Origin: Sphingomonas taxi | GTDB lineage: Bacteria; Pseudomonadota; Alphaproteobacteria; Sphingomonadales; Sphingomonadaceae | Assembly: GCA_003240625.1 (NCBI GenBank) | Contig: QFMX01000011.1 | Coordinates: 1 to 64,000 of the forward strand | Direction: 5' to 3' | DNA length: 64,000 nucleotides | Shown here: positions 46,877 to 56,700 of the stretch, one piece after another | How positions within the stretch are numbered: position 1 is the stretch's first letter | How the letters are laid out: each line of letters opens with the position of its first letter | The notes under the pieces: model-generated | Seen by the model: the letters and a program-made list of their open reading frames with translations, nothing else | Told to the model about the DNA's origin: nothing | Databases searched by the model: none | Program-made: the position numbers and the translations under genes

Positions 46877-48771
46877 TTCAGGCGCAACCGCACGCCGCCA
46901 TACGCCGCGCGGCCGTAATTGCCGTACCCCGCGACCGTCTCGTACCGCGAGTCGGTCAGGTTATCGACGCGGCCGTACAGCGCGATCCGGTCGTTGATCG
47001 GCAGTTCGGCGCGGACGCCTGCCAGCGCATAGCCGTCGAGCCGCGTGGTGTTGGCGGCATCGTCGAAGCTGTCGCCGATCATCGTCACGGTGCCGCCGAC
47101 CGACAGTCCGAACGCGAACCGGTAATCGGCGTCGACGCTGGCGGTCTGCCGGGGACGGCGCGCGAGGTCGTTGCCGAAATCGCTGCCGATCGAGCGGTTC
47201 TCTGTGTCGATATAGCTGTAGTTCGCGGTCAGCGTCAGCGCGTCGACCGGGCGCAGCGCCAAGGTAAACTCGACGCCGTCCGCCTCGGCGCGGGCGATGT
47301 TGTCGTAGACGCCGAACGGGCGGTCGACACAGATCGAACCGGCAGTCGCCTGCTCCGCTGGGCTGCAATCGCGGAAGTCGATCTGGTTGCGCGTACGGCG
47401 GTTGAAATAGGTCACCGCGACCCGCGCGCGGTTGTCGAGGAACGTCTGCTCGACACCGACGTCGAAGTTGCGCGCGGTCTCCGGATCAAGGCCGCGATTC
47501 CCGTAGTCGGAGAAGAGTTGGTACAGGGTTGGTGCCTTGAAGCCTTCGCCATAGCTTGCGCGGATCGTCGTGCCGGCGCGCAACGCCAGCGCCGCGTTCG
47601 CGCCGAACGTCGTGTGGCTACCGAAATCGTCGTGATCGTCGTTGCGGACGCCGCCGGTGATCGTGAGGATGTCGAGCGGCTTGACGATCAGCTGGCCGTA
47701 GACGCTGGTGATGCCGGTATCCGCGAAGGTGAAGCCGTCATTGAAACGGCTGTTCTCGCGCTCGACTCCGGCGACCACGCGGACCCGGTCGAGCGGGCGG
47801 AAGTCGCCCTGGTATTCGTAGCGTTCGCTGCGGCCGCGGCCGATGAAGGTCGGATCGCTGCCAAAGCTCGGGTCGTAATTGTCGCGGTCGATGTCGGCGA
47901 TCGTGAACGCGACGCGGTTATTGAACCGGTCATCGGCGAAGTTCGCGTGCAGCCCTGCGTAACCGTAAGCTTCGCGCGTCTTCGAATATTCGGGCGTATC
48001 GGCGAGCACGTAATCGGGGGCCGGGAAGCCGTCGATCTCGACGCGGCTGTCGGCGAAATAGCCGCGCAGGTCGAGGCCGATGCCTGGCGCGAACTCGACG
48101 CCGAGCCGCCCGGTCGCGCCATATTGGCGGTACCCGTCGCGCTCGGTGCCGCTGGCGGCGGACGAGATGCCGTCGGTGCGGAGATAGCCGCCGGTCAGCG
48201 AGCCCGATACCGGCCCGGACTTGCCCGAGACGCCCGCGCTCGCGAACACGCTGTCGGCATAGCCATATTCGGCGTTGGCGCGTGCTTGAATGCCTTCGGT
48301 CGATGCGGCGGTGATGATGTTGACGACGCCGCCGATCGCCTGGCTACCCCATGGCACCGAGTTCGGGCCGCGCAACACCTCGATCCGCTCGACCGAGCTC
48401 GACAGGAGATTGCCGAAGTTGAAGCCGCCGCCGGTCGACGACGGATCGTTGACGCGGACGCCGTCGATCACGACCAGCGTCTGGTCCGCCTCGGCACCGC
48501 GGATACGGACGCTGGTCAGCGCACCGACGGTGCCGTTGCGTGTGACGGTGACGCCGGGCGTGGTCGCGAGCAGATCGGAGACGACGACGGTCTGGCGGCG
48601 CTTGATCTCGGCGCGGTCGATCACCGTCACCGCCTGGCCGATCTCGCTCAGCGGTTGCGCGGCGCGGGTCGCGGTGACGACAACCTCGGCGGCAGCGGGA
48701 TCCGCAATAGTCTGGGCATAAGCAGGCGCTGCGATCGCCGCGGCGCCGAGCAGAAGAAAGAATTTCGTCAT
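46873..48771 (-). CDS. btuB: TonB-dependent cobalamin receptor BtuB
   Basis: A 632-residue outer-membrane receptor with a signal peptide ending AYAQ, TonB box AEVVVTATR and plug motifs LLATTPGVTVTRNG, VRIRGAEADQTLVVIDGVRVNDPSS and GPNSVPWGSQAIGGVVNI, typical of BtuB. The barrel ends in GRAAYGGVRLRLK. It is the first gene after a cobalamin riboswitch (48900-49105) and is coupled to btuF. The two together make the cobalamin assignment secure. Confidence 0.94.
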   Translation of the reverse strand: MTKFFLLLGAAAIAAPAYAQTIADPAAAEVVVTATRAAQPLSEIGQAVTVIDRAEIKRRQTVVVSDLLATTPGVTVTRNGTVGALTSVRIRGAEADQTLVVIDGVRVNDPSSTGGGFNFGNLLSSSVERIEVLRGPNSVPWGSQAIGGVVNIITAASTEGIQARANAEYGYADSVFASAGVSGKSGPVSGSLTGGYLRTDGISSAASGTERDGYRQYGATGRLGVEFAPGIGLDLRGYFADSRVEIDGFPAPDYVLADTPEYSKTREAYGYAGLHANFADDRFNNRVAFTIADIDRDNYDPSFGSDPTFIGRGRSERYEYQGDFRPLDRVRVVAGVERENSRFNDGFTFADTGITSVYGQLIVKPLDILTITGGVRNDDHDDFGSHTTFGANAALALRAGTTIRASYGEGFKAPTLYQLFSDYGNRGLDPETARNFDVGVEQTFLDNRARVAVTYFNRRTRNQIDFRDCSPAEQATAGSICVDRPFGVYDNIARAEADGVEFTLALRPVDALTLTANYSYIDTENRSIGSDFGNDLARRPRQTASVDADYRFAFGLSVGGTVTMIGDSFDDAANTTRLDGYALAGVRAELPINDRIALYGRVDNLTDSRYETVAGYGNYGRAAYGGVRLRLK

Positions 48772-48850
48772 TGGGCACGTCCTAACCAGAACCGCCTGCG
48801 ACCATTCGCGGGGCGGCCAGACGTCTCTCGCTCGAGGAAACCCGGCTGCA

Positions 48851-48886
48851 CCGGAGCACTCGTCCGCGCCGGAGCACCCGCCCGCG
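48851..48886 (-). repeat. Two 18-bp tandem repeats between aptamer and btuB
   Basis: CCGGAGCACTCGTCCGCG at 48851-48868 is directly followed by a second copy differing at two positions (48869-48886). They lie between the cobalamin aptamer and btuB, where the expression platform should be. Confidence 0.75.
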
Positions 48887-48899
48887 CAGTGGATCGACC

Positions 48900-49105
48900 G
48901 TGAAAGGCAGGTCTCCTGGCTTCCGGGTCACCGCCTCCACCCCGCCTTCCCGGGCCGGAACCCAGTGGCATAATCGGGGTGGCCGCTATCCGGTCACAGT
49001 TGCGGGTACAGCGCCGGTCTTGCGGATTTGGATCGTGACGACCCGGCCCGCGCACCGACTTCCCTTTTGATCCCGTCGCCGGGAACCCTTCACGGGAGTG
49101 GCATT
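48900..49105 (-). promoter_or_regulatory. Cobalamin riboswitch
   Basis: On the minus strand this leader has the conserved elements of the adenosylcobalamin aptamer in order: AAAAGGGAAGTCGGTG, GCTGTACCCGCAACTGT, GCCACTGGG (complement of the segment ending 48969) and the B12 box AGCCAGGAGACCTGCC (complement of 48906-48921). It ends about 130 nt before btuB. When cobalamin is bound such leaders normally shut the downstream gene off. The expression platform lies between here and the btuB start and was not resolved. Confidence 0.93.
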
Positions 49106-49147
49106 AGTCGCGCGTAGTGCACGGGTCAACGCGGGAGGAGTCGTCCA

Positions 49148-49274
49148 ATCCTCCTCCGCCAGGGGGAGGTGGCACCGAAGGTGACGGAGGGGGAGGTAAG
49201 CGACTATCTCTGCTCCGTGTCCTCCCCCTCCGTCTGGCAAGCGCCAGCCACCTCCCCCTGGCGGGGGAGGATCG
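49148..49274. repeat. Paired palindromic repeat (CCTCCTCCGCCAGGGGGAGG type)
   Basis: Same layout as 7679-7806: CTCCTCCGCCAGGGGGAG at one end and CTCCCCCTGGCGGGGGAG at the other, with facing GACGGAGGGGGAG arms. It lies between the second TonB receptor gene and the riboswitch, and with the riboswitch fills the 514-nt gap 48772-49285. Confidence 0.8.
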
Positions 49275-49285
49275 TTCGTTCGGAC

Positions 49286-51349
49286 TCACCGCCCGCCGTA
49301 GCGCAGCCCGACCCAGATCGTCCGCGGTGTCGCGCGCTCGACGATGTTGGCGCCGCTGATCCCCGCCTCGACGCGCTCGTCGAACAGGTTCTCCCCCCGC
49401 ACCTCCGCGACCAACGAGCGCATGATCGGCAGCGCCGCATAGGCATCGAGCGTCGTCGCGGCCCCAAGCACTCGCGTATTCTGGTCGTCGTCGAACTGCC
49501 GCCCGATATGCCGCACGGTCAGCGACAGCGCCGCCGCGTCCTGCCGCCAGTCGACCGTTCCCGACACCTGGTCGCGCGGGGTCTGCGCCGGCCGCAAGCC
49601 GTCCAAAGCGGCGGTGATCCCCGAACCCTCGACCTTCGAGTTCGTGTGCGACCACGATGCTTGCACGCCCAGCGGACCCGGTCGATACGCCGCATCCAGT
49701 TCGAAGCCATGCGCGCGGATCGCATCGAGATTCTGGCGGGCGCGGTAGGTCGCCACCCCCGGCAGCACCTGCGGCGGGTTGGTCGTCGTGACGTTGGCAA
49801 TCGCGTTCTTCAGCCGGTTGTAGAAATAGGTCGCGGCGACGCTCACGCCCGGCGCAGGCGTCAGCGTGACGCCACCCTCGACCCCGGTCAGCCGCTCCGG
49901 CGACAGCAACGCGTTCGCCGCGGTCGCGTCGTTGCCGACACGGAACGGGCGGTACAGTTCGTTGAGCGTCGGCAGGCGCCACCCGCGATACCCGGCCGCG
50001 CGCAGCGTGATCGCCTCGATCGGCTGATACGCCACGCCCGCACGCCCGGTCGTCTCGCTGCCGTCGCGGTCCGCATAGCGCAGGTTGGTCAGCGCCGCGC
50101 CGGTCGCCAACGGGCGCTCGGACAGATAGCCGCCGTCGATCGACCACCAGTCGACCCGTCCTCCAAGACTGAACGTGAAATCGCCTGCGACGAGGCTCCC
50201 ATCGGCGAACACGCCGGTCGTCGTCGTACTCCCGCCAGCCTCGCGCCGTCGCGTGGGCGCTGCGTTGACGAACGTATAGAGTTCCTGCGTCTTGCCGCTC
50301 ACGTCGCGGATATCGGCCCCCAACCTGAGCGTGATGCTCTCGCCTAGCGGCGGCGCGATCTCGATCCGCCCGCCGAGCCCGGTGGCCGGCGTATTATACT
50401 GGTTCAGCGACTGGATCGCGGTCGTCCGCGCGGCATTGATGCTGTTGAAGCTGCTCGCGAACGCGCGCGTCTGCAGATACGCCAACGCCGAATAGCCCCA
50501 CGCGCCCCGCCCGATCAGCCGGATGCTCGCGTCGGCTCCCTCGCTCGTGTTGGCGGTGAAGTCACTTCCGCGATCGCGCGTGTCGGTGAACGCGCTCGCA
50601 TTCATCTGCAATTCGGTCTTCGCGCCGATCCCGACGACGGTCCGCAGCGCACCCGAAGCCTGCTCATAGGGGGTGGCGCGATCGACGATTCCGCGGCTTT
50701 CCGCGACGGTCGGCGTGAAGCCGTCCCCGCGCGCGTACGCCCCCGACAGGGTGGCGAACCCCGATCCGCGTACCAGCGCCGCCGAGCCCTGCGCATCGAT
50801 CGAATCGCGGCTGCCATAGGCGACGCCGCCCTGGAACGGCGTCAGTTGATCGGGCGTCGCGCTTTCCAGTTCGACCGTTCCGGCCAGCGCACCCGGCCCC
50901 CGATACCCGCTGCCGCCACCACGCGTCACGCGGACCCGCCCGAGCCGCCCCGTCGCATAGGCCGGAAACGCGACCCAGCCGCCGAACGGATCCGCCTGCG
51001 GCACCCCGTCGAAGATCAGCAGTGCGCGACTGGACGCATTGCCGCCGATCCCGCGCAGCGAAATGCCCTGGCTGGTCGGGTTGGCACTGCGCGAGTCCGA
51101 CCGGCGGAACTGCTGCAACCCGGCGACGTCGGCGAGCACGCTCTCCAGCCGATTGCTCGCATTCGCCTGGATCCGGTCGCGATCGATCGTGACGATATCA
51201 TAGGCGCGATCACCCGGCGCATCCGCCAGCCCGCGCCCGGTGACGACGATGTCGGGCGCAGGCTCGGTCGGGACCGCGGTCGATTGGGCGAGGACGCTTC
51301 CCGAGGAGAACAGGATGCAGGCGAGCGCGGACAGCGGGGTGCGAATCAT
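49286..51349 (-). CDS. TonB-dependent receptor, substrate unknown
   Basis: A 687-residue outer-membrane receptor. The signal sequence (MIRTPLSALACILFSSGSVLAQ) leads to a TonB box PDIVVTGRG and a plug with LRGIGGNASSRALLIFDGVPQADPFGG and RVTRGGGSGYRGPGALAGTVEL. The barrel ends in PRTIWVGLRYGGR. The ATG at 51349 gives the correct signal peptide. It is transcribed toward the riboswitch and btuB but no riboswitch lies before it. It may take up a cobalamin-like or other metal complex; that is inference from proximity only. Confidence 0.88.
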   Translation of the reverse strand: MIRTPLSALACILFSSGSVLAQSTAVPTEPAPDIVVTGRGLADAPGDRAYDIVTIDRDRIQANASNRLESVLADVAGLQQFRRSDSRSANPTSQGISLRGIGGNASSRALLIFDGVPQADPFGGWVAFPAYATGRLGRVRVTRGGGSGYRGPGALAGTVELESATPDQLTPFQGGVAYGSRDSIDAQGSAALVRGSGFATLSGAYARGDGFTPTVAESRGIVDRATPYEQASGALRTVVGIGAKTELQMNASAFTDTRDRGSDFTANTSEGADASIRLIGRGAWGYSALAYLQTRAFASSFNSINAARTTAIQSLNQYNTPATGLGGRIEIAPPLGESITLRLGADIRDVSGKTQELYTFVNAAPTRRREAGGSTTTTGVFADGSLVAGDFTFSLGGRVDWWSIDGGYLSERPLATGAALTNLRYADRDGSETTGRAGVAYQPIEAITLRAAGYRGWRLPTLNELYRPFRVGNDATAANALLSPERLTGVEGGVTLTPAPGVSVAATYFYNRLKNAIANVTTTNPPQVLPGVATYRARQNLDAIRAHGFELDAAYRPGPLGVQASWSHTNSKVEGSGITAALDGLRPAQTPRDQVSGTVDWRQDAAALSLTVRHIGRQFDDDQNTRVLGAATTLDAYAALPIMRSLVAEVRGENLFDERVEAGISGANIVERATPRTIWVGLRYGGR

Positions 51350-51536
51350 CGGCCCCGCATGACAGCTTTTGTCCTCGCCTGAAAAGCCGGACGGAGGATG
51401 CGCGGGAATATATCGTCGACGGGCCAGCGACCGCGCGCATTGGGCCAGCGCCAAGACGCCCTATATTGGCGGAAACCCCATCGATGCGAGCGTTCGACAT
51501 CGGTGGAGGACTGCGTTCACGCTGATGGGACATACC

Positions 51537-51986
51537 ATGACCGAGTATAAGAAGACCGACGAGGCGATCGCCAAGCTCACGCCGGAGCAGTTCCACGTGA
51601 CGCAGCAGAGCGGCACCGAACGGCCGGGAACGGGCGAATATCTGAACACCCGCGAACCCGGCCTGTACGTCGATATCGTCTCCGGCGAGCCGCTGTTCGC
51701 GTCCGCCGACAAGTTCGATTCGCATTGCGGCTGGCCCAGCTTCACCCGGCCGATCTCGCCGGTCCACGTCACCGAACTGCACGATCGCAGCCACGGCATG
51801 GTCCGCACCGAAATCCGCTCGGCCGGCGCCGACAGCCATCTCGGCCATGTGTTCGAGGACGGCCCGCGCGATCAGGGGGGCTTGCGCTACTGCATCAACT
51901 CCGCGTCGCTGCGGTTCGTGCCGCGCGACGAGATGGAGACGCAGGGCTATGCCGACTATCTCGACCAGGTCGACGCGGCGGGCTGA
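51537..51986 (+). CDS. msrB: Peptide methionine-R-sulfoxide reductase MsrB
   Basis: A 149-residue enzyme that reduces methionine-R-sulfoxide in proteins with thioredoxin. The catalytic cysteine is C119 in RYCINSASLRF and the resolving cysteine is C64 in HCGWPSF. The HxxHxxxHxF-like SHLGHVFEDGP segment is present. The two CxxC zinc-binding motifs of many MsrBs are absent, so it is the zinc-free form. ATG at 51537 follows a GGGA site; another in-frame ATG at 51525 could be used. It stands alone, diverging from the TonB receptor. Confidence 0.95.
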   Translation: MTEYKKTDEAIAKLTPEQFHVTQQSGTERPGTGEYLNTREPGLYVDIVSGEPLFASADKFDSHCGWPSFTRPISPVHVTELHDRSHGMVRTEIRSAGADSHLGHVFEDGPRDQGGLRYCINSASLRFVPRDEMETQGYADYLDQVDAAG

Positions 51987-52010
51987 CGGTAAGGCTGGCG
52001 GTACTGGGGT

Positions 52011-52047
52011 ATAAAACGGGACGGCACGCATCAGAGATGCTGTCCCG
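52011..52047 (-). terminator. Minus-strand Rho-independent terminator of unknown transcript
   Basis: On the minus strand CGGGAC-a-GCATC, loop tct, GATGC-gtgcc-GTCCCG is followed by TTTTAT. The stem has 11 pairs with a bulge. It lies 240 nt downstream of the tRNA-Val terminator on the same strand and just after the end of the convergent msrB gene. With that terminator it brackets a stretch (52048-52251) that contains no evident gene. Confidence 0.6.
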
Positions 52048-52251
52048 ACTATGGCGGAGAAGTTGGGGGCGCCGAAGCCCGCAGGGTCCGAATGATTGGG
52101 GTACGACCGCGGCATCAAGCCTATCTCCGAGCCCCGCCGCGCGCCCGTTCTCACAGGACCCTCGCCGAACGCCGTTCGTCCGAACCGAAATTCACCGCGG
52201 CCCGTAGCTGCCCGCGCGGTAACAGGGCGATGCGACCGACCCCATAACGTT
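52048..52251 (-). other. Unassigned stretch, candidate small RNA or terminal read-through zone
   Basis: Between the tRNA-Val terminator (52252-52287) and the next minus-strand terminator (52011-52047) I see no gene with ribosome-binding site or known fold. A short frame MPRSYPNHSDPAGFGAPNF is present but has no recognisable relatives. The two-terminator layout could enclose a small RNA of up to about 200 nt, or only be a back-up stop. Confidence 0.3.
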
Positions 52252-52287
52252 AAAAACCCCGCTAGCCAAAGGGCTAGCGGGGTTTTC
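52252..52287 (-). terminator. Terminator of tRNA-Val
   Basis: CCCCGCTAGCC and GGCTAGCGGGG form an 11-bp stem with a short loop, flanked by A- and T-tracts on both sides (AAAA...TTTT), so it would end transcription on either strand. It immediately follows the tRNA CCA end on the minus strand. Confidence 0.9.
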
Positions 52288-52289
52288 AA

Positions 52290-52364
52290 TGGTGGGCGTG
52301 GCAAGGATTGAACTTGCGACCCCTGCGATGTCAACACAGTGCTCTACCACTGAGCTACACGCCC
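52290..52364 (-). tRNA. tRNA-Val (GAC)
   Basis: A 75-nt cloverleaf on the minus strand: acceptor GGGCGTG/CACGCCC, D-arm GCTC-AGTGGTA-GAGC, anticodon stem CTGTG/CGCAG with loop TTGACAT giving anticodon GAC, T-arm GCAAG-TTCAATC-CTTGC, and an encoded CCA end. It is followed directly by a strong terminator and lies 44 nt after the cpdR stop. Confidence 0.97.
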
Positions 52365-52408
52365 GCCGGAGGGCTCCACTAGCCGCGGTTATCGCGGCGT
52401 GCAAGCGC

Positions 52409-52786
52409 TCAATGCACGCCGGTCATATTATCCATCTCGAACAGGCGATCGACCTCCGCGACGAGGTCGCGCAGGTGGAACGGCTTGGACAAGACGCGGG
52501 CGTGCGGCATCGCCCGGCCCGCCTTCAGCGTCACCGCCGCAAAGCCCGTGATGAACATCACGCGCAGGTCCGCGCACATCTCACCAGCCTTCTGCGCCAG
52601 CTCGATCCCGTCCATCTCGGGCATCACGATATCGGTCAGCAGCAGGTCGAATTTTTCGGTTTCGAGCAACGGAATCGCCGCCGTACCGCGATCGACCGCC
52701 GTCACGTCGTAGCCGGAGCGCTCGAGCGCACGCGTCAGATACTCGCGCATCACCTGATCGTCTTCGGCCAGCAGAATTCGCAACAT
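52409..52786 (-). CDS. cpdR: Response regulator CpdR
   Basis: A stand-alone receiver domain of 125 residues. In Caulobacter CpdR controls ClpXP localisation and so proteolysis of CtrA, changing activity with phosphorylation by CckA-ChpT. The acidic pair is E8-D9-D10 in LLAEDDQ, the phosphoacceptor D52 in LLTDIVMPEMDGIEL, then FITGFAA and the Lys of LSKPFHLRDLV. The sequence is very similar to CpdR and no output domain exists. It diverges from the amidohydrolase gene, a layout seen in sphingomonads. Confidence 0.9.
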   Translation of the reverse strand: MLRILLAEDDQVMREYLTRALERSGYDVTAVDRGTAAIPLLETEKFDLLLTDIVMPEMDGIELAQKAGEMCADLRVMFITGFAAVTLKAGRAMPHARVLSKPFHLRDLVAEVDRLFEMDNMTGVH

Positions 52787-52942
52787 CGATCTAACGCCCC
52801 GTTTTCACTCATACATTCAAGCCCTCGCCCTACGCGCAAAGCGGTTAATATTTCCAGTTCATTGACCATGAAGCGCGACGGGGAGACCGGGTTGCGCGGG
52901 AGGTCGATTGCCCCGATGGCCTCACGGCCCTAGCGTAGGGCG

Positions 52943-53788
52943 ATGCCCCCCTCTCCCTTCGAACGCCTCGGCGCGATGCCGCCGATCAGCCCGGTGGTGC
53001 TGTCGGTGCCGCATGCCGGTCGGGAGTATCCACTGGCGCTGAAGACCGCGCTCCGCGTGCCGCTCGCAGCACTGCTGCCGCTCGAAGACCGCCTGGTCGA
53101 CGCGGTCGCGCGCGCCGCACGGACGAACCAGACGACGATCGTCCAGACGCGCGCGCGCGCGTGGATCGACCTCAACCGGGGCGAAGACGAACGCGATCCG
53201 CTGCTCGACGAGGGCGCCGCGTCGGTGGCACCGGCACAGCAGTCCGCCAAGCTGCGCAGCGGGCTGGGCCTGGTGCCACGGCGCGTGTCGGGTGCGGGCG
53301 ATCTCTGGGCGCGACGCTTCACCGATGCCGACGTCACCGCCCGCATTGCGCAGGATCATCGCCCCTATCATGCGGCGATCTCCAGTGCGCTTCAGGCGGC
53401 AAAGGCGCAGTTCGGCGTGGCGGTGCTGCTCGACCTGCACTCGATGCCGTCACTCGGCCCCGGCGGCACGCGGATCGTGCTGGGCGATCGATTCGGTCAC
53501 GCCGCGGCGGCGCGGTTCGTGACGCGGGTCGAGACCGAATGCACCGCGCGGGGCTTCTCGACCGCGATCAACACCCCCTATGCCGGCGGGCACATTCTCG
53601 AACGGCACGCCCGGCCGGCCGCGAACATCCACGCGGTCCAACTCGAACTCGACCGCACACTTTATCTCGATCGCAAACTCCACGCACCGGGCGCCGGCTT
53701 TGCCCGGGTCGTCGATCTGGTACGCGCCATCCTGGTCGCGCTCACCGACGAGGCGCTGTCGCCTCCGCTGGCACAGGCCGCGGAATAG
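52943..53788 (+). CDS. N-formylglutamate amidohydrolase family protein
   Basis: A 281-residue zinc amidohydrolase-like protein. HAGREYP near the start (VLSVPHAGREYP), LHSMPSLGPGG and the NTPYAGGHILERHA segment match the family's zinc and substrate residues; the R in RAWIDLNRGEDERD is also conserved. In many proteobacteria such proteins are not with histidine-catabolic genes and their role is unclear, as here. It is convergent with the Mfd-like gene, stops 3 nt apart. Confidence 0.86.
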   Translation: MPPSPFERLGAMPPISPVVLSVPHAGREYPLALKTALRVPLAALLPLEDRLVDAVARAARTNQTTIVQTRARAWIDLNRGEDERDPLLDEGAASVAPAQQSAKLRSGLGLVPRRVSGAGDLWARRFTDADVTARIAQDHRPYHAAISSALQAAKAQFGVAVLLDLHSMPSLGPGGTRIVLGDRFGHAAAARFVTRVETECTARGFSTAINTPYAGGHILERHARPAANIHAVQLELDRTLYLDRKLHAPGAGFARVVDLVRAILVALTDEALSPPLAQAAE

Positions 53789-53791
53789 GCG

Positions 53792-56700
53792 CTACGCGAC
53801 GAGCGCGTCGAGCAGTTCCTCGATCCGGTTCGCCCGTTCGATCGGATCCCCGATGCTCTCGCCGGCGATCCAGCGACCGTTCTTCTCGACCAAGTCGCCC
53901 ACGGGTTTTGCAGTCCGCCGGTCATAGGGCGTGAGCGCAATCGCGGCAGGCCCGGCATCGATCCGCCGAATATCCGCAGCCCTTGCCAAGGTTCGAATCC
54001 GCGCGACCTGGAGAAGACGCCGCGCCTGATCGGGCATTGCGCCGAAACGATCGTCGAGTTCAGCCTCGAACTGATCGAGCGCGGCGACACCGTCAAGTCG
54101 CGCAAGCCGGGCGTACAAAGCCAGTCGTACCTCGGTCTCTGGGATCCACTCCTCGGGCAGGCATCCGCCGAGTTCCAGATGCAGTTCCGGGATCCAGTCG
54201 TCGACCAGCGTATCCCCCTCCCGTTCGAGCCGTGCCTTGCGCAATGCCCGGCCAAACAGATGCTGGTACAGATCGATGCCGATCAGCTTCATGTGGCCGG
54301 CCTGCGCCTCGCCGACCAGATCGCCCGCACCGCGCAGATCGAGGTCGCGCGCACTGATCGCAAAGCCCGCGCCGAGCCGATCGAACGCCTGCAAGGTCCG
54401 CAGGCGCTTCAACGTAGCCTCGCCGATCGTCGCATCGCCATCGGTCAGCAGCATCACCTGCCCGCGCCGCCCGCTGCGCCCCACCCGTCCGCGCAACTGA
54501 TGAAGCTGCGACAGACCGAAACGGTCGGCATGGTGGACGATCATCGTGTTGGCGCGCGGCACGTCGAGCCCCGCCTCAATGATGTTGGTCGCGAGCAGGA
54601 TGTCGCCGTCGCCCGCCGCGAACGAGACCATCGCCTCGTCGATCTCCGCTGCCGGCATCTTGCCATGCGCCTGGACGAGGCCGAGTTCGGGAACGAGCTT
54701 GGCAAGCCGCGCGGCCAGTGGCGCCATGTCGTCGATCCGCGGCACGACCACGAAGCTCTGGCCGCCGCGGGCACGTTCGCGGCGCAGCGCGGCACGAACG
54801 GTGGCATCGTCGAAATGCGCCACCGCGGTCCGGATCGGCTGGCGCCGCGCGGGCGGCGTCGCGATCACCGACAGTCCCTGCAAACCGATCATCGCCGATT
54901 GCAACGTTCGCGGGATTGGTGTCGCGCTGAGTGTAAGGACGTGGCCCACGCCAAGCGCATGCAGCTTCGTCTTGTCGGCCGCACCGAAGCGCTGCTCCTC
55001 GTCGATCACCACCAGCGCCAAATCCTTGTAGGCGACGCCCTTGCCGGCGATCGCCCCGGTGCCGATCACGACCTGGATCGATCCGTCGGCAAGCCCGGCC
55101 TTGACCCGCGCCTTCTCGGCCGTGCTCGACAGACGCGACAGCCCGGCAACGACGATACCGCTGCCCTCGAACCGGCGCGTGAAGGTTTCGATATGCTGGT
55201 GAACGAGCACCGTCGTCGGCGCGGCGATCGCGACCTGGCGTCCTGCCAGCGCCACCGCGGCGGCGGCACGCAGCGCGACCTCGGTCTTGCCATAGCCGAC
55301 ATCGCCGATCACCAGCCGGTCCATCGGCTTGCCGCTCGCCAGATCGGCGAGCGTCGTCGTGATCGCGCGGGCCTGATCGGGCGTCTCGGTGAAGGCGAAC
55401 CCGGCAGCGAAACGCTCATACGCCGCCCGGTCCGGTACGATCGGATCGGTCGTCCGCGCCCCGCGCTCGGCAGCGATCGCGGCGAGATCGCGCGCGCTCT
55501 CGGCTATCGCCGAATCGATCGCGCCGCGCCGCTTCTGCCAGGACGAACCGTCCAGCGCGTCGAGCGTTACGGCGTCCACCTCGGCTCCGTAACGCCAGAT
55601 CCGGTCGGCCTCGGCGACCGGCACCAGGCGACGTCCACCCTTGGCATATTCCAGGACGATCGCGTCGCCCTCCGTCCCCGGCAGCATTTCAAGGCCACGG
55701 ACCACACCGATGCCGAACTCCTCGTGGACGATCACGTCGCCGCACCGCAGTTCGCTCGCCAACGCAGCGATCGCTCCCGCGCCGCTGCCCGAAATCCCGT
55801 CTGCGCGCGCACGCCCACCGAGCAGGTCCGCGCCGGCGACCATGGTCATGCCGTCGACGACGAATCCTCGGTCGATCGGGGCAGCCAGCATCATTGCGCT
55901 GCCGGGCTTTGCCGCAGACGCCTCGGACCAGCGCTCGATCTGCACGAAGGCGATCTTCGCCGCGCGTTCGAGCCTGGGTTGCAGGAACCGGAGGTCGCGC
56001 GGCGAGCCGACGATCAACAGCCGCCCATCGGCCAGACTATCCTTTGCGAACCGGGCGAATGCGCGCGCCGGATCGCGCCGCTCGACGAAACGCGGCGGTT
56101 GCGCATCGCTGCCTTCGATCGCCAGCACATCGCGCTCGGCCGCCGCAGCCTGCCACGTCTTGTCGTCCACCAGATCGACGGCAGCCTTGCGGCGCGGCAG
56201 GCCATCTGCGGCGATCGCCAGAAAGCGAGTCCGGCGGCGCTCGGCGCCTTCGTCGAACGCGATCGCGGCATCCGGCAGATGCGCGAGAACGGAGACGCCA
56301 TCCTCGACCGACGGCTCGGTCGCCCTACCGATCTCGACGCGATCGATATCGCCCTCGCCGAGCTGCGACACCGGGTCGTAGTTGCGAAGCCCGGTGATGA
56401 CGCCGTCGGCGAACTCGATCCGCACGGGATGCTCGCGGTCCGCCGGAAAGACGTCGATCACACCGCCGCGCAGCGCGATCTCACCCGGTTCGTCGACGCG
56501 GTCGTCGACGATATAGCCGATCTCCGCCGCGGTTTCGGCAAATGCGTCGACGTCGATCGCGTCGCCGACAGCGAGCCGAGGCGGTGCCGCATCGAACATT
56601 GCCGGCGCCGGATACCGTACCGCAGTCGCCTCCGCCGTCTTTACGAGCAGGATAGGATGCGCCTTGGCTTCCGTCGCCGCACGCAACTGGCGCAGGGCTG

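Noticed and set aside
51210..52337. A 375-codon minus-strand frame spanning msrB and tRNA-Val
   Set aside because: It runs through the tRNA gene, its terminator and the antisense of msrB; it cannot be a real protein.
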